Below are positions 15,117-26,177 of a stretch of 62,275 nucleotides of DNA, one piece after another (position 1 is the first letter of the stretch; every line of letters begins with the position of its first letter). The translations under genes and the position numbers were made by a program. This DNA is from a virus. The notes under the pieces were generated by a model. That model did no database searches. It saw only the letters and a list, made by a program, of their open reading frames with translations, and was not told the origin of the DNA. The DNA is taken from positions 1 through 62,275 of the IMG/VR virus record IMGVR_UViG_3300043395_004461. The stretch is one strand, 5' to 3'.

Positions 15117-17996
15117 ATGGGCGATATCTTAATAGTTCCAAGTAATACGTTAGCTCCGCAACCCGACCGTATACCGTATATTAACTGGGTAAACAACAGT
15201 ACGAGTAGTTGGAAAGTCGTATCAGGCTCAACAATCAATATTAGTTCTCCTACTCAAGTCAATACCGTATCGGTTCAAATTTCTAATGCGATTATATCTG
15301 TGGTATCGTTGAACGTTAGAAACAATTTTACAATTGGAGGAGTACAGGTAATCGATGGTACTGCCAATTGGATTGGTCCCGACACAGGAATTGCTGGAGC
15401 GCAAGGAGCCACGGGTCCAACGGGTGCTCAAGGTGCCACAGGTTCACAAGGAGCTACAGGTAATACAGGTGCTCAAGGTGCAAACACAGGTGCTCAAGGT
15501 TCTACAGGTGCTCAAGGTGCCACAGGTGATACAGGAGCTCAAGGAGCTACAGGAGACACAGGTCCAACAGGAGCTCAAGGTGCTACAGGAAATACAGGTG
15601 CTCAAGGTGCCACAGGTAACACAGGAGCACAAGGTCCAACAGGAGCTCAAGGTAACGTAGGTCCAACGGGAGCGGTTGGTCCGACAGGAGCCCAAGGTTC
15701 TACAGGTGCTCAAGGACACACAGGAGCACAAGGAGCCATAGGTAATACAGGTGCTCAAGGTCCGACAGGAGCACAAGGTAACGTAGGTCCAACAGGAGCA
15801 GTAGGTCCAACAGGTGCTCAAGGCTCAACAGGAGCACAAGGTGCGGTTGGTCCGACAGGTTCGGTAGGTCCAACAGGTGCTCAGGGTCCAACGGGTGCAC
15901 AGGGTAACGTAGGTCCAACAGGAGCAGTTGGTCCGACAGGTGCTCAAGGCTCAACAGGAGCACAAGGTGCGGTTGGTCCGACAGGTGCGGTTGGTCCAAC
16001 AGGAGCACAAGGTCCAACGGGTGCACAAGGTAACGTAGGTCCAACAGGAGCTGTAGGTCCTACAGGAGCCCAAGGTTCGACAGGTGCACAAGGACATACA
16101 GGTGCACAAGGAGCTATAGGTAATACAGGTGCTCAAGGTCCAACGGGTGCACAAGGTAACGTAGGTCCAACAGGTGATACTGGTCCAACGGGAGCTCAGG
16201 GTTCAATTGGTGCCACAGGTAATACAGGAGCACAAGGTGCTACAGGTAATACAGGAGCACAAGGACCCACTGGAGCTCAAGGTAATGTGGGGCCAACAGG
16301 TGCAACAGGTCCGACTGGTTCTCAAGGAGCAACAGGACCAACAGGTGCAGTTGGACCAACAGGTGCAACAGGTCCAACTGGCTCACAAGGTGCTGTCGGT
16401 CCAACAGGGTCAGTAGGTCCAACAGGAGCTGTAGGAGCGACAGGTTCACAAGGTGCAACGGGAAACACAGGAGCAGTAGGTCCAACAGGCGCGGGAGGTC
16501 CCACAGGGGCTCAAGGTTCCATAGGGGCTGTAGGACACACAGGAGCACAAGGTGCTACAGGTGGAGGAGGTTCTGCAGGTGCTCAAGGAAACACAGGGCA
16601 TACAGGAGCACAAGGTGCAGGAGGAGCAGGCGGAAATACTGGTTCTCAAGGTGCTGTTGGTCACACAGGAGCACAAGGTGCGGGAGGTGCTGCTGGTTCA
16701 ACAGGAGCTCAAGGAGCAACAGGTAATACAGGAGCACAGGGTGGTGGAGGAGCTGCAGGAAATACTGGTTCCCAAGGTGCGGTGGGTAATACGGGAGCAC
16801 AAGGCGCCACAGGAGGCGGAGGTTCAACAGGAGCTCAAGGGGCCACAGGTAATACAGGTGCTCAAGGAGCACCAAACGCTGCAGGTTCTCAGGGTGCTAC
16901 AGGTTCACAGGGAGCTAAAGGACCGACAGGAGCCGCAAACATTACAGGGCCACAAGGGGTCCAAGGTGCCACAGGTAATACAGGTGCTCAAGGAAATACA
17001 GGGGCTGGAGGTAATCAAGGTTCACAGGGAGCTGTCGGAAACACAGGTGCACAAGGAAATACAGGAACAGGAGGTTCTCAAGGGTCACAAGGAGCCACGG
17101 GACATCCAGGAGCGCAAGGTGCTACAAACTCAGGGGGTTCTCAAGGAGCTCAGGGTGCAACAGGACACCCAGGAGCACAAGGAGCTGTAGGTGCAACAGG
17201 ACCTACAGGACCAGCAGGAAATACAGGTCATCCAGGAGCTCAAGGTTCAACGGGTGCGACAGGTTCACAAGGACCTGGAGGTTCACCAGGACCACAAGGT
17301 GCTCAAGGTGCGAAAGGTGGTACAGGATACGTTGGTTCAACACAAGGTGCTACAGGAAATACAGGTGCTCAAGGGGCTCAAGGTCCAACAGGTCCAACAG
17401 GACCAAGTGGAACTTGTAATGCCAACTTGGTATGGTCAAACTGTACTCAATATTCATTATGTAATTATCCATACAGTTGTGGTTCGTTCTACTATTATAC
17501 AACAGTTTCATGGAGTGGATGTGCTGACGTACAGTTATATACCGCTTCAGATTGTAGTCAGTGGACCGCAGGTGCAAGGAACGTGAGATACCAAGGTAGT
17601 TCTTGTGCTGGATATACAGGAAGTGGTGGATACTATATTTACAACTACTTCTGTTCGGATAGGAGACTTAAAAGAAATATTGTAACTCTTGAGGACTCTT
17701 TAAATAAAATTCTTCAGATTGATACTGTTGAATTCGATTGGAATGAAAAATTAACTGACGGAAAATATAGAGATATTAATGGACTCAAAAAGATTCACTC
17801 AGTTGGTTTGATAGCTCAAAACGTAAAAGAGTTTTATCCGACGGTAGTAAAAGTCAACCACCAAGGTTACTATTATATTGAATATGTTAAATTGAATGCA
17901 GTATTAGTTGAGGGTATAAAGGAACAACAACTATTTATTGATGATATTGAAAATCAAATAAAAGATTTAGAATTAAAATTGAAAAATGCCCACTAA
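15117..17996 (+). CDS. Collagen-like tail fibre with Cys-rich head and S74 chaperone domain (fibre 1)
   Basis: The 959-residue protein has a ~90-residue beta-rich N-terminal domain, about 670 residues of Gly-X-Y triplets (mostly GAQ, GPT, GNT), an ~85-residue head with eight Cys ([17 protein letters not shown] onward) and a C-terminal Peptidase_S74 intramolecular chaperone domain from Ser847. S74 trimerises the fibre and then cuts itself off at a Ser-Lys dyad; here SDRRLK has Ser and Lys five apart, as in endosialidases. The Cys-rich head is absent from the other two fibres and may be a receptor-binding tip. Its gene overlaps fibre 2 by 11 nt. Confidence 0.9.
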   Translation: MGDILIVPSNTLAPQPDRIPYINWVNNSTSSWKVVSGSTINISSPTQVNTVSVQISNAIISVVSLNVRNNFTIGGVQVIDGTANWIGPDTGIAGAQGATGPTGAQGATGSQGATGNTGAQGANTGAQGSTGAQGATGDTGAQGATGDTGPTGAQGATGNTGAQGATGNTGAQGPTGAQGNVGPTGAVGPTGAQGSTGAQGHTGAQGAIGNTGAQGPTGAQGNVGPTGAVGPTGAQGSTGAQGAVGPTGSVGPTGAQGPTGAQGNVGPTGAVGPTGAQGSTGAQGAVGPTGAVGPTGAQGPTGAQGNVGPTGAVGPTGAQGSTGAQGHTGAQGAIGNTGAQGPTGAQGNVGPTGDTGPTGAQGSIGATGNTGAQGATGNTGAQGPTGAQGNVGPTGATGPTGSQGATGPTGAVGPTGATGPTGSQGAVGPTGSVGPTGAVGATGSQGATGNTGAVGPTGAGGPTGAQGSIGAVGHTGAQGATGGGGSAGAQGNTGHTGAQGAGGAGGNTGSQGAVGHTGAQGAGGAAGSTGAQGATGNTGAQGGGGAAGNTGSQGAVGNTGAQGATGGGGSTGAQGATGNTGAQGAPNAAGSQGATGSQGAKGPTGAANITGPQGVQGATGNTGAQGNTGAGGNQGSQGAVGNTGAQGNTGTGGSQGSQGATGHPGAQGATNSGGSQGAQGATGHPGAQGAVGATGPTGPAGNTGHPGAQGSTGATGSQGPGGSPGPQGAQGAKGGTGYVGSTQGATGNTGAQGAQGPTGPTGPSGTCNANLVWSNCTQYSLCNYPYSCGSFYYYTTVSWSGCADVQLYTASDCSQWTAGARNVRYQGSSCAGYTGSGGYYIYNYFCSDRRLKRNIVTLEDSLNKILQIDTVEFDWNEKLTDGKYRDINGLKKIHSVGLIAQNVKEFYPTVVKVNHQGYYYIEYVKLNAVLVEGIKEQQLFIDDIENQIKDLELKLKNAH
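15651..16406 (+). repeat. 126-bp tandem super-repeat in fibre 1 (six units)
   Basis: The element GGTAACGTAGGTCC recurs at 15651, 15777, 15903, 16029 and 16155 and in degenerate form at 16281, always 126 bp apart. Each unit encodes 42 residues (14 triplets). Confidence 0.9.
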
Positions 17997-20700
17997 CGTT
18001 ATAATATATCCTAATGGAAATGCTGGTGGTAACACCGCTCCACATACTGTATTTGAAGATGCGAGTGGTGGAAGAATCCAACTCAACGTAGGAGCTGACG
18101 GGGTAGTTGTTGTTTCATCTACGACTAACTCCAATATTGCAACACTTGGAGCAACAGTAACTGTAAGTGGAAGTTCTGTTACAGGTACAGGCAAAGGTTT
18201 ATATGTTGGTGGTGTTAAGATGGTTAACTCTGATGGTACATGGGCAGGACCAACAGCGGGTATCGCAGGTGCTCAAGGAGCACAGGGAGGTCAGGGAGCT
18301 CAAGGAGCACAGGGAGGTCAGGGAGCACAAGGTGGTCAAGGAGCTCAGGGAGGACAAGGTGCTCAAGGTGGACAAGGTTCGCAAGGAGCAAAAGGTGGAC
18401 AAGGTGCTCAAGGGGCAAAAGGTTCACAGGGAGCCACTGGTAACACTGGTGCTCAAGGAGCCCAAGGAGCAAGTACAGGTGCACAGGGTAGTACAGGAGC
18501 TCAGGGTGGTCAAGGAGCCCAAGGCGCTCAAGGTGGTACGACAGGAGCACAAGGTGCTACAGGTAACACAGGCGCTCAAGGTTCTCAAGGAGCCCAAGGA
18601 GCAAGTACAGGTGCACAGGGTAGTACAGGTGCCCAAGGTGGTCAAGGAGCCCAAGGAGCTCAAGGTGGTACTACAGGAGCCCAAGGTGCTACAGGTAATA
18701 CAGGTGCTCAAGGAGCTCAGGGTGCTCAGGGAGGAACTACGGGAGCACAAGGTAGTACAGGAGCCCAAGGAGGACAGGGAGCTCAAGGAGCTCAAGGTGG
18801 ACCAACAGGAGCACAAGGAGCCACAGGGAATACAGGTGCTCAAGGAGCTCAGGGTGCTCAAGGAGGAACTACAGGTGCTCAAGGTTCAACTGGAGCTCAA
18901 GGTGGTCAAGGAGCACAAGGAGCTCAGGGTGGTACAACGGGAGCACAAGGAGCCACAGGGAATACAGGCGCTCAAGGGGCGCAAGGAGCTCAGGGAGCAA
19001 GTACAGGTGCTCAGGGAGGTCAAGGAGCCCAAGGAGGACAGGGAGCTCAAGGAGCGCAAGGAGGCACAACGGGAGCACAAGGAGCCACAGGAAATACAGG
19101 TGCTCAAGGAGCACAAGGAGCTCAGGGAGCAAGTACAGGCGCCCAAGGAGGTCAAGGTGCACAAGGAGGTCAAGGTGCACAAGGAGCTCAAGGTGGAACT
19201 ACAGGTGCTCAAGGTGCTACAGGTAACACAGGTGCCCAAGGTGCTACAGGAGCTCAGGGAGGAACTACAGGTGCTCAAGGTGCTACAGGTAACACAGGTG
19301 CACAAGGTGCTACAGGAGCACAGGGTGGAACCACAGGTGCTCAAGGGGCGACAGGTAATACGGGAGCACAAGGTGCACAAGGAGCACAGGGTGGAACCAC
19401 AGGTGCTCAAGGTGCCACAGGTAATACGGGAGCACAAGGTGCACAAGGAGCTCAGGGAGCAAGTACAGGAGCACAAGGAGCAACAGGAGCTCAAGGTTCA
19501 CAAGGTGGTCAAGGTGCACAGGGAGCGAGTACGGGAGCCCAAGGTGCTACAGGTGCTCAAGGTAGCACAGGAGCTCAAGGAGCTCAGGGAGCAAGTACAG
19601 GTGCTCAAGGCGCGACAGGAGCACAGGGAGCTCAAGGTTCTCAAGGAGCCCAAGGTGCTAGCACAGGAGCCCAAGGTGCTACAGGTGCTCAAGGTAACAC
19701 AGGAGCTCAAGGTGCTCAAGGAGCTAGTACAGGTGCTCAAGGTAATACAGGAGCTCAAGGTGCTCAAGGTTCACAAGGAGCTCAAGGAGCTAGCCAAGGT
19801 TCACAAGGTGCGGTTGGAGCTCAGGGAGCCCAAGGTTCAACAGGAGCTCAAGGAGGACCTCAAGGAGCTCAAGGAGCTGTTGGTTCAACGGGTGCGCAAG
19901 GAGCCCAAGGTGCACAAGGAACCCCTACAGGAGCTCAAGGAAACATAGGTGCTCAAGGAGCTCAAGGAGCCCAAGGTGCACAAGGAGCAAGTACAGGAGC
20001 CCAAGGTGCAACAGGAAGAACAGGTGCTCAAGGTTCACAAGGAGCCCAAGGTGCAAACACAGGAGCCCAAGGTAACGTTGGTGCTCAAGGAGCTCAAGGA
20101 GCCCAAGGTGCTCAAGGTGCTAACACTGGAGCACAAGGTGCTCAAGGATTACCAGGTAACCAAGGTGCTCAAGGAGCTCAAGGTGCAAATACAGGAGCTC
20201 AGGGTGCTCAAGGTCCAGGTGGAGCACCAGGACCTAACAACGGTCCAACAGGAGCACAAGGCTCAACAGGAGCACAAGGCGCCACAGGTGGTCAAGGGTC
20301 ACAAGGGGGTCAGGGAGCTCAAGGGTCACAAGGCCCTACAGGTCCAACTGGTCCACCATCAGACCAAAGATTAAAGGATAACATCAAACCTTTACAGGAT
20401 GTTATGGATACCATAAAATTAATTCAGGGAGTTAGATTTGATTGGTTACCCCATAAAAAAATCGTTGAAGACCCAAATATTGCTACACCATATGCCTTTA
20501 CGGGAGGTTCTGTCGGATTCATTGCTCAAGACTTAGAAAAAGTTGTTCCCGAAGTCGTTTGGACTGATGATGAAGGATTTAAGTCTGTTGACTATGATTC
20601 AATGGTTGCATTTGGAATCGGAGCAATAAAAGAACAACAAGTCAGAATCGACAATATTTTGAAGAGAATAAATTTATTGAAAGAAAAAATAAATGGCTGA
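17986..20700 (+). CDS. Collagen-like tail fibre with S74 chaperone domain (fibre 2)
   Basis: The 904-residue paralogue of fibre 1 has a ~95-residue beta-rich N-terminal domain, about 690 residues of Gly-X-Y repeats dominated by GAQ, and an S74 domain beginning at Ser792 (SDQRLKDN) with the Ser-Lys dyad intact. Unlike fibre 3, its triplets are broken at regular intervals by single extra residues (GASTG, GGTTG, GANTG). It is translationally coupled to both neighbours by short overlaps. There is no separate head before the S74 domain, so the N-terminal domain or the collagen shaft may carry specificity. Confidence 0.9.
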   Translation: MPTNVIIYPNGNAGGNTAPHTVFEDASGGRIQLNVGADGVVVVSSTTNSNIATLGATVTVSGSSVTGTGKGLYVGGVKMVNSDGTWAGPTAGIAGAQGAQGGQGAQGAQGGQGAQGGQGAQGGQGAQGGQGSQGAKGGQGAQGAKGSQGATGNTGAQGAQGASTGAQGSTGAQGGQGAQGAQGGTTGAQGATGNTGAQGSQGAQGASTGAQGSTGAQGGQGAQGAQGGTTGAQGATGNTGAQGAQGAQGGTTGAQGSTGAQGGQGAQGAQGGPTGAQGATGNTGAQGAQGAQGGTTGAQGSTGAQGGQGAQGAQGGTTGAQGATGNTGAQGAQGAQGASTGAQGGQGAQGGQGAQGAQGGTTGAQGATGNTGAQGAQGAQGASTGAQGGQGAQGGQGAQGAQGGTTGAQGATGNTGAQGATGAQGGTTGAQGATGNTGAQGATGAQGGTTGAQGATGNTGAQGAQGAQGGTTGAQGATGNTGAQGAQGAQGASTGAQGATGAQGSQGGQGAQGASTGAQGATGAQGSTGAQGAQGASTGAQGATGAQGAQGSQGAQGASTGAQGATGAQGNTGAQGAQGASTGAQGNTGAQGAQGSQGAQGASQGSQGAVGAQGAQGSTGAQGGPQGAQGAVGSTGAQGAQGAQGTPTGAQGNIGAQGAQGAQGAQGASTGAQGATGRTGAQGSQGAQGANTGAQGNVGAQGAQGAQGAQGANTGAQGAQGLPGNQGAQGAQGANTGAQGAQGPGGAPGPNNGPTGAQGSTGAQGATGGQGSQGGQGAQGSQGPTGPTGPPSDQRLKDNIKPLQDVMDTIKLIQGVRFDWLPHKKIVEDPNIATPYAFTGGSVGFIAQDLEKVVPEVVWTDDEGFKSVDYDSMVAFGIGAIKEQQVRIDNILKRINLLKEKING
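18562..19485 (+). repeat. 132-bp and 66-bp tandem super-repeats in fibre 2
   Basis: Matching sites at 18562, 18694, 18826, 18958, 19090 and 19222 are spaced 132 bp; those at 19288, 19354 and 19420 are spaced 66 bp. The 66-bp unit encodes 22 residues: seven triplets plus one extra residue. Confidence 0.88.
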
Positions 20701-23269
20701 AGATATTATAATAACCCCAGGTAGTGGACAGATAGATTTTTTGGACACTGGAAGTACATCAACTCTACTTGTTGTATCTAGTGGTACTCTCCAATGGAAA
20801 AGAGGTGCAACAACCTATCTTACATGGAATTCAGCCGCTCCAACATTTAGGGTTAGTGACGCGGATTTGAAGTTGACTACCAAGTTAGTTAACAATGCTT
20901 TAGACCCATTGATAACTTCAGTCGGTTGGTTGGGAAATCCCGAACCACAAGGAGCTCAAGGTCCTACAGGTGCTCAAGGCTCAGTCGGACCAACGGGTGC
21001 TCAAGGTCCCACAGGTGCTCAAGGTTCAGTTGGACCTACAGGAGCCTCGGGTGCAACAGGTTCACAAGGAGCGGTGGGTGCTCAAGGTTCAACAGGAGGC
21101 CAGGGTGCACAAGGTGGTCAGGGAGCGCAAGGTTCTCAAGGAGGTCAAGGTTCTCAAGGAGGTCAAGGGGCGCAAGGTAATACAGGTTCACAGGGTAGCC
21201 AAGGTGGACAAGGAGCCCAAGGTGCTCAAGGGGGTCAGGGAGCACAAGGTGCTACTGGCTCACAAGGTGGTCAGGGTTCTCAAGGAGGACAAGGTTCTCA
21301 GGGTAATACAGGTTCACAGGGTAGCCAAGGTGGACAAGGTGCTCAAGGGGCTCAAGGGTTACAAGGAGCGCAAGGTGCAACTGGTTCCCAAGGTGGTCAA
21401 GGTGCTCAAGGAGGACAAGGTTCTCAAGGAAATACGGGGTCCCAAGGTTCCCAAGGGGGACAAGGAGCTCAAGGTGCTCAAGGAGGACAAGGAGCACAAG
21501 GTGCAACTGGTTCCCAAGGTGGTCAAGGTGCCCAAGGTGGACAAGGTTCTCAAGGTAATACTGGGTCACAAGGAAGTCAAGGTGGACAAGGAGCTCAAGG
21601 TGCTCAAGGAGGACAGGGTGCACAAGGTGCAACGGGTTCCCAAGGAGGACAAGGTTCACAAGGTGCAGTTGGTTCCCAAGGAAATACGGGGTCACAGGGT
21701 AGCCAAGGAGGACAAGGTGCTCAAGGAGCGCAAGGTGGACAGGGAGCACAAGGTGCCCAAGGTTCTCAGGGTGGTCAAGGTTCTCAAGGAGCTGTTGGTT
21801 CACAAGGTAACACTGGTTCACAAGGTTCTCAAGGAGGACAAGGTGCTCAAGGAGCTCAAGGAGGTCAAGGTGCTCAAGGAGCTCAAGGTTCACAAGGAGG
21901 ACAAGGTGCTCAAGGAGCTCAAGGAGGTCAAGGTGCTCAAGGAGCTCAAGGTTCACAAGGAGGACAAGGAGCACAAGGAGCTCAGGGTGGACAGGGCGCT
22001 CAAGGAGGTCAAGGTTCACAAGGAGGACAAGGAGCTCAAGGTTCGCAAGGAGGTCAAGGAGCTCAAGGAGCCCAAGGTTCACAAGGTGGACAAGGTGCTC
22101 AAGGAGCTCAAGGTTCACAAGGTCCCGTGGGTAACCAAGGCTCACAAGGTGGACAAGGCGCTCAAGGGGCTCAGGGTAGCCAAGGAGGACAAGGTGCTCA
22201 AGGTTCTCAAGGAGGACAAGGTGCTCAAGGTGCTCAAGGTTCACAAGGCGCCAAAGGAGGACAAGGAGCACAAGGAGGTCAAGGTGCTCAGGGAGCTCAA
22301 GGGTCTCAAGGAGGACAAGGTGCTCAAGGTTCACAGGGTGGACAGGGAGCACAAGGTGGTCAAGGAGCTCAAGGTGCAACGGGTAATCAGGGTTCACAAG
22401 GTGGACAAGGGGCGCAAGGAGCCCAAGGTGCTCAGGGTCAAACAGGGCCCCAAGGTGCACAAGGTGGACAGGGTGCTCAAGGAGCACAAGGTGGACAGGG
22501 TGCTCAAGGAGCTCAAGGGTCACAAGGTGGACAGGGTGCTCAAGGAGGTCAAGGTGCTCAAGGAGCTCAGGGTGCTCAAGGGTCTCAGGGTGGTCAAGGT
22601 TCACAAGGTTCTCAGGGAGGACAAGGCGCTCAAGGAGCCACAGGACCTGGTGGCGGGCAAGGTGCTCAAGGAGGACAAGGAGCCCAAGGTAGTGTTGGAG
22701 CTCAAGGACCTGGTGGTGGACAAGGTGCCCAAGGTACACAAGGACCAAAAGGACCTCAAGGAGCACAAGGACCAACAGGTGGACAAGGGGCTCAAGGAGC
22801 CCAAGGTGGTCAGGGTGCTCAAGGTGTTGGAGGACCTCCTGGTAACCAAGGAGCCCAAGGCTCACAAGGTTCACAAGGACCTGCTGGTCCTGGTGGTTCT
22901 ACAGGACCTCAAGGTGCACAAGGAGCTCCAGGTCCTACGGGACCTACGGGTCCGTCAGATATAAGATATAAAACAAATATCCGACCTATCACTAACGCTA
23001 TAGATAAAATATCCAAGATAAGAGGGGTAAATTACAACTGGAACAACGAAAAAACAAATGATGGTTTAGTTGATGTTGGTTTCATTGCCCAAGAATTACA
23101 AGTTGCCTTCCCTGAATTGGTGGCAGGTAAAGAAGATGACGAAAATGTGTTAGTTGTAAAATATGACTCGTTGATTGCTGCGTGTTTGGAAGCAATCAAA
23201 GAACAAAGTGAAATCTTAGATTATAATGAGAAGAAATTAGAGATTTTAGAAAAAAGTTTGGGAATCTAA
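20693..23269 (+). CDS. Collagen-like tail fibre with S74 chaperone domain (fibre 3)
   Basis: The 858-residue third paralogue has a short beta-rich N-terminal domain (~85 residues, with [15 protein letters not shown]), about 660 residues of almost uninterrupted Gly-X-Y triplets rich in Gln (GAQ, GSQ, GGQ) and an S74 domain from Ser755 (SDIRYKTN), again with Ser and Lys five apart. Glutamine at Y replaces hydroxyproline, as in other bacterial and phage collagens. It overlaps fibre 2 by 8 nt and converges on the tagged metallopeptidase gene with a 2-nt gap. Confidence 0.9.
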   Translation: MAEDIIITPGSGQIDFLDTGSTSTLLVVSSGTLQWKRGATTYLTWNSAAPTFRVSDADLKLTTKLVNNALDPLITSVGWLGNPEPQGAQGPTGAQGSVGPTGAQGPTGAQGSVGPTGASGATGSQGAVGAQGSTGGQGAQGGQGAQGSQGGQGSQGGQGAQGNTGSQGSQGGQGAQGAQGGQGAQGATGSQGGQGSQGGQGSQGNTGSQGSQGGQGAQGAQGLQGAQGATGSQGGQGAQGGQGSQGNTGSQGSQGGQGAQGAQGGQGAQGATGSQGGQGAQGGQGSQGNTGSQGSQGGQGAQGAQGGQGAQGATGSQGGQGSQGAVGSQGNTGSQGSQGGQGAQGAQGGQGAQGAQGSQGGQGSQGAVGSQGNTGSQGSQGGQGAQGAQGGQGAQGAQGSQGGQGAQGAQGGQGAQGAQGSQGGQGAQGAQGGQGAQGGQGSQGGQGAQGSQGGQGAQGAQGSQGGQGAQGAQGSQGPVGNQGSQGGQGAQGAQGSQGGQGAQGSQGGQGAQGAQGSQGAKGGQGAQGGQGAQGAQGSQGGQGAQGSQGGQGAQGGQGAQGATGNQGSQGGQGAQGAQGAQGQTGPQGAQGGQGAQGAQGGQGAQGAQGSQGGQGAQGGQGAQGAQGAQGSQGGQGSQGSQGGQGAQGATGPGGGQGAQGGQGAQGSVGAQGPGGGQGAQGTQGPKGPQGAQGPTGGQGAQGAQGGQGAQGVGGPPGNQGAQGSQGSQGPAGPGGSTGPQGAQGAPGPTGPTGPSDIRYKTNIRPITNAIDKISKIRGVNYNWNNEKTNDGLVDVGFIAQELQVAFPELVAGKEDDENVLVVKYDSLIAACLEAIKEQSEILDYNEKKLEILEKSLGI
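21176..21931 (+). repeat. 126-bp tandem super-repeat in fibre 3 (six units)
   Basis: The GNTGSQ-coding site recurs at 21176, 21302, 21428, 21554, 21680 and 21806, a constant 126 bp. The period equals that of fibre 1 though the encoded triplets differ. Confidence 0.9.
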
Positions 23270-23271
23270 CC

Positions 23272-24117
23272 TTATTTTTTATTAATTAAATCTTTAATCT
23301 CGAATGTTGTATCGTACAACATACTTAGAAACTTCTTCCAAATTTCTGGATTGAATTTCTTAATCATTTGCACATAATAGAGATAGTAAGGTTCTTCCTC
23401 TCCACGAGTCATGAAGTCGGCCAAATGAGGCATATCTGCAGTCCAATTTTTTAAAGCTTTCGGAGTCTCTTCACTGACGTGTTCGTCATTTACTCTGAAA
23501 AGAATATCCTTACTTAATGGACTTAACGGTTCACCTTTTGCAAAGTAATTCAAAATGTTTTTAAGTGAATTATTCAAAAATTCTATATTTTCAGGCTTAC
23601 GTGTTCTCTTAACTCTTCTTGCAAATTCTTTTACCAAACCTTCCAAAAATTCATTGGAAATCGCAAAAAATTCAACAGGATGACCCCAATAATTCTCATC
23701 AGATTTTTCGTCATAATTCATCATGTGTCTTGGAGACCAATGTACACTTTGAGTTGGGTCAACAGCGTGTAACATTTCATGGTATAAAGTAAGATAAAGG
23801 TTCTTTTTTGACTCATAATATTTTGGGTTCACCTCGATAACTAAATCTGCTGGGTCCAATGATTTTGAAGGTCTTAAATCCATAAAACCTATGTATGATA
23901 ATCTGGGATTAACGTAAACTCTTACCAAACCATCAACACCATTGGCGGTTTTAACAGGAATAACACCCATAAGTTCTTTGCGTCTTTGGAGGTCTTTACC
24001 TCTTTCGGACCAAAGTTTATCTACCATCTTGTTGATTTTATCCAAAGTTTCAGGAGAAAATTTATATCTCTTGGCTTCGGAAATCAGGTTTGTTAATATG
24101 TTTACGAATCTAATCAT
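23272..24117 (-). CDS. Tagged zinc metallopeptidase (HEMLH)
   Basis: The 281-residue protein begins with a capsid-type tag, MIRFVNILTNLISEA (cut expected at ISE/A). Residues 113-117 are HEMLH inside YLTLYHEMLHAVDPT, a gluzincin/metzincin-like HExxH zinc site, and WGHPVEFFAI places a candidate third ligand Glu at 149. The remainder is helical. It would hydrolyse peptide bonds, perhaps in host or virion proteins. It is translationally coupled (8-nt overlap) to a second tagged peptidase upstream on the same strand. Tag and motif are seen; delivery with DNA is inferred. Confidence 0.8.
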   Translation of the reverse strand: MIRFVNILTNLISEAKRYKFSPETLDKINKMVDKLWSERGKDLQRRKELMGVIPVKTANGVDGLVRVYVNPRLSYIGFMDLRPSKSLDPADLVIEVNPKYYESKKNLYLTLYHEMLHAVDPTQSVHWSPRHMMNYDEKSDENYWGHPVEFFAISNEFLEGLVKEFARRVKRTRKPENIEFLNNSLKNILNYFAKGEPLSPLSKDILFRVNDEHVSEETPKALKNWTADMPHLADFMTRGEEEPYYLYYVQMIKKFNPEIWKKFLSMLYDTTFEIKDLINKK

Positions 24118-24895
24118 TATTAAGGTCTGTGGACCAATCTATTTTAATTTTTTTCGGTTTGATTTTCCCTGCATATGAATCAAAAACCTCTTTAAAAGGA
24201 ATTTGGGCTTCTTTAATACCTTTAATTGCAGTCATTGGATAATCTACCCCTGTAGATAAATAGGCTTGTATCTCATCATTTATTACATTTTCACCATATC
24301 CCATGGTACTTATTTTTTTAGACAAGTTTTCTCTGATATTCGGGTTGAGTCTTTCTATGTTTTTTAACTGCTTGTTTTTATAGTTTGGTGAAGAATAATA
24401 AAGACCATGTGCAACTTCGTGAAAAATCAAAGAAGGGTCTTCACCATTGCTTTGGTCGATTCCAATCAAATAAAAGTTGTCGTTTCCAACTATTTCTCTG
24501 ATGGTATCAATTACACTGAACATTATTAAATCATAATAATTTATATCAGGTATTAATTTCATACATGATTCTATTGAATCACATGGTATGTTATAACCAG
24601 CCCAATCTTCATGATAAGAGAAATAATCTTTTTTAGTTTTTTCCTTATAATACTTTACGTAATCATACCACTTAAAACCTTTACCTCTGAAAGTTTCTGA
24701 ATCCGACTCATAAAATTCTTGATATCTCATGAAGACTCTTGCTCTTAACCTATCATCTTTGATAACCAAAGCAAAAATCTTTGGATACATTTCAAATAGT
24801 TCAATCTGAGAAAGAATATTATTAATATTCTTTGGTGGCTTTTTGGAAGGGGAGAACCCTCTCTGTTCCAATAATGTATATTTTATGTATGCCAT
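24110..24895 (-). CDS. Second tagged zinc metallopeptidase (HEVAH)
   Basis: The 261-residue protein starts MAYIKYTLLEQ, a very short tag with LLE/Q. The active site is SLIFHEVAHGLYY (HEVAH at 159-163), and a likely third ligand is Glu208 in INDEIQAYLS. It shares only the HExxH logic with its neighbour, so the two are not close paralogues. It abuts the 24895-25896 gene (shared base 24895) and overlaps the first peptidase gene, forming a minus-strand operon of three. Confidence 0.78.
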   Translation of the reverse strand: MAYIKYTLLEQRGFSPSKKPPKNINNILSQIELFEMYPKIFALVIKDDRLRARVFMRYQEFYESDSETFRGKGFKWYDYVKYYKEKTKKDYFSYHEDWAGYNIPCDSIESCMKLIPDINYYDLIMFSVIDTIREIVGNDNFYLIGIDQSNGEDPSLIFHEVAHGLYYSSPNYKNKQLKNIERLNPNIRENLSKKISTMGYGENVINDEIQAYLSTGVDYPMTAIKGIKEAQIPFKEVFDSYAGKIKPKKIKIDWSTDLNND

Positions 24896-25896
24896 TAGAA
24901 GTGGTCTCCAAAATATTCGTTTATGTTTTTATCTACTAATCTGTGGTCAGGATAATCTGGAGCTTGTACACTTAAACAATCTTTATCCGCTTCAATTATA
25001 CCAAGAAAACTACCGTGATATTCTAATGTTCCTGAATTTCCATAACCCTTGTTATTATCCAAGTAATCTACAACAAGACCTTCGAAGTCTCGAATTGGTA
25101 ATCTATATTTTTCTATTTTTACATCTTTCTTGTAGGGGTGTTGTGTATAGACCCATTCACCTTTTTCAGTATCGAAATAATCATCAAGTTCATGGAATAT
25201 ATTATCATAAACCTCATGTTCATAAGCGGAATTGTAGGCACTTGAATGAATTGAATATAAATCACTTTTTATATCACTTAGTTCATCCTTTAATAAGGTT
25301 TTGATTGACTCATCATTATCAATAATTCTTGCTACATTTTCAGGAGTTATTACCCAAAAATCCTCATGTCCCTGTTCAGCTGCAATTAATTCCATTTCTT
25401 CTGTTTCGGGGGAAAGTTTTTTACCCTCTAATTCCTTCAGTACTCTTTGTTTGAAGAGCTCCAAATTTTGAGGTGTTAATTCTTCAATTACGTCTCTTAC
25501 AACATCATCAGTTGTATCCCAATATGGTTCAAAAACATCATCACCTTTCAAAATACTCTCAACAGTGTCGCGACTTAAATCATATCTTGCCCCATCACAA
25601 AAAAGTCTCGCTAAATCCTCTCTATCTCCCTCCCAATATACTTGGTCCTTGAAGTCGATATCATTTAACAATTCTTTCATCCATTTGTAAAATTCTACTT
25701 TATCATTGTTATATAACCAAATAAGATATTGATTTTGCCATACATCACCGTTACCTGCATTGTGTGGGTCTATTTCACCCATTAGACCTTTTCTATTCAA
25801 TATAGAAAAAAAAGTATCGTAGTCGTTGAAATACTTTTCGACATCCAAATCATCGTTATTGAACATCTCCACAAAATCTTCTAATGAATATTCCAT
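24895..25896 (-). CDS. Large acidic protein of unknown function
   Basis: The 333-residue protein is strongly acidic and helical (MEYSLEDFVEMFNNDDLDVE at the start) with no transmembrane segment or known motif. Its C-terminus contains strands around YRLPIRDFEGLVVDYL. It leads the operon with the two metallopeptidases. High acidity could mean a DNA mimic or an inhibitor of the adjacent peptidases, but nothing shows this directly. A TATTTATA box on the minus strand lies 3 nt upstream. Confidence 0.7.
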   Translation of the reverse strand: MEYSLEDFVEMFNNDDLDVEKYFNDYDTFFSILNRKGLMGEIDPHNAGNGDVWQNQYLIWLYNNDKVEFYKWMKELLNDIDFKDQVYWEGDREDLARLFCDGARYDLSRDTVESILKGDDVFEPYWDTTDDVVRDVIEELTPQNLELFKQRVLKELEGKKLSPETEEMELIAAEQGHEDFWVITPENVARIIDNDESIKTLLKDELSDIKSDLYSIHSSAYNSAYEHEVYDNIFHELDDYFDTEKGEWVYTQHPYKKDVKIEKYRLPIRDFEGLVVDYLDNNKGYGNSGTLEYHGSFLGIIEADKDCLSVQAPDYPDHRLVDKNINEYFGDHF

Positions 25897-25899
25897 GTA

Positions 25900-25907
25900 T
25901 ATAAATA
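25900..25907 (-). promoter_or_regulatory. TATTTATA box on minus strand
   Basis: The minus strand reads TATTTATA 3 nt before the start codon at 25896, within a terminator-containing gap. Confidence 0.45.
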
Positions 25908-25908
25908 C

Positions 25909-25934
25909 AAAAAAAGGGGCAAATTTGCCCCTTT
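25909..25934 (-). terminator. Terminator of the 25958-26143 gene
   Basis: A 22-nt perfect palindrome (AAAGGGGCAAA and its complement) is followed on the minus strand by a run of seven T. Confidence 0.8.
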
Positions 25935-25957
25935 CAATTATATTTCAACTACCGTTA

Positions 25958-26143
25958 TTATTCAGGAATATATCCGTTAGTTTTTTTTTGTACGTTGTAG
26001 TATTTTTCAACAGTTTTTTTGATAGACTCTTTTAGTGCGTCATTTCTAACGATTGCTGCTTTTTGAATGGCTTCCTGTTGCATTTTTTGTTGTTCAGCTG
26101 TTGGTTGAGCCTGATTTCCTTTGTTTTTACATCCGCATCCCAT
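25958..26143 (-). CDS. Small Cys-rich helical protein
   Basis: The 61-residue protein begins MGCGCKNKGNQAQPTAEQQK and continues as a charged helix. The Gly-Cys-Gly-Cys start is unusual and might bind metal. A terminator follows, and a TATTTATA box lies 26 nt upstream on the same strand, so it appears to be a single-gene late unit divergent from the 26229 gene. No family can be named. Confidence 0.65.
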   Translation of the reverse strand: MGCGCKNKGNQAQPTAEQQKMQQEAIQKAAIVRNDALKESIKKTVEKYYNVQKKTNGYIPE

Positions 26144-26169
26144 AATGAATAGATTTTTTTGTTTATAGA

Positions 26170-26177
26170 TATAAATA
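26170..26177 (-). promoter_or_regulatory. TATTTATA box on minus strand
   Basis: It lies 26 nt upstream of the minus-strand start at 26143 and about 30 bp from a divergent TATTTATT serving the plus strand, making a two-way promoter region. Confidence 0.5.

Noticed and set aside
15400-22900. Short repeats spaced regularly, resembling a CRISPR array
   Set aside because: The repeats are coding triplets in one open frame with no unique spacers of constant length; no cas gene is present.
15228-23000. Many long ORFs in other frames and on the minus strand inside the fibre genes
   Set aside because: They are shadows of the Gly-X-Y repeat DNA. Their translations are low-complexity (Leu/Glu/Val/Gln or Ser/Cys/Thr) and lack start signals.
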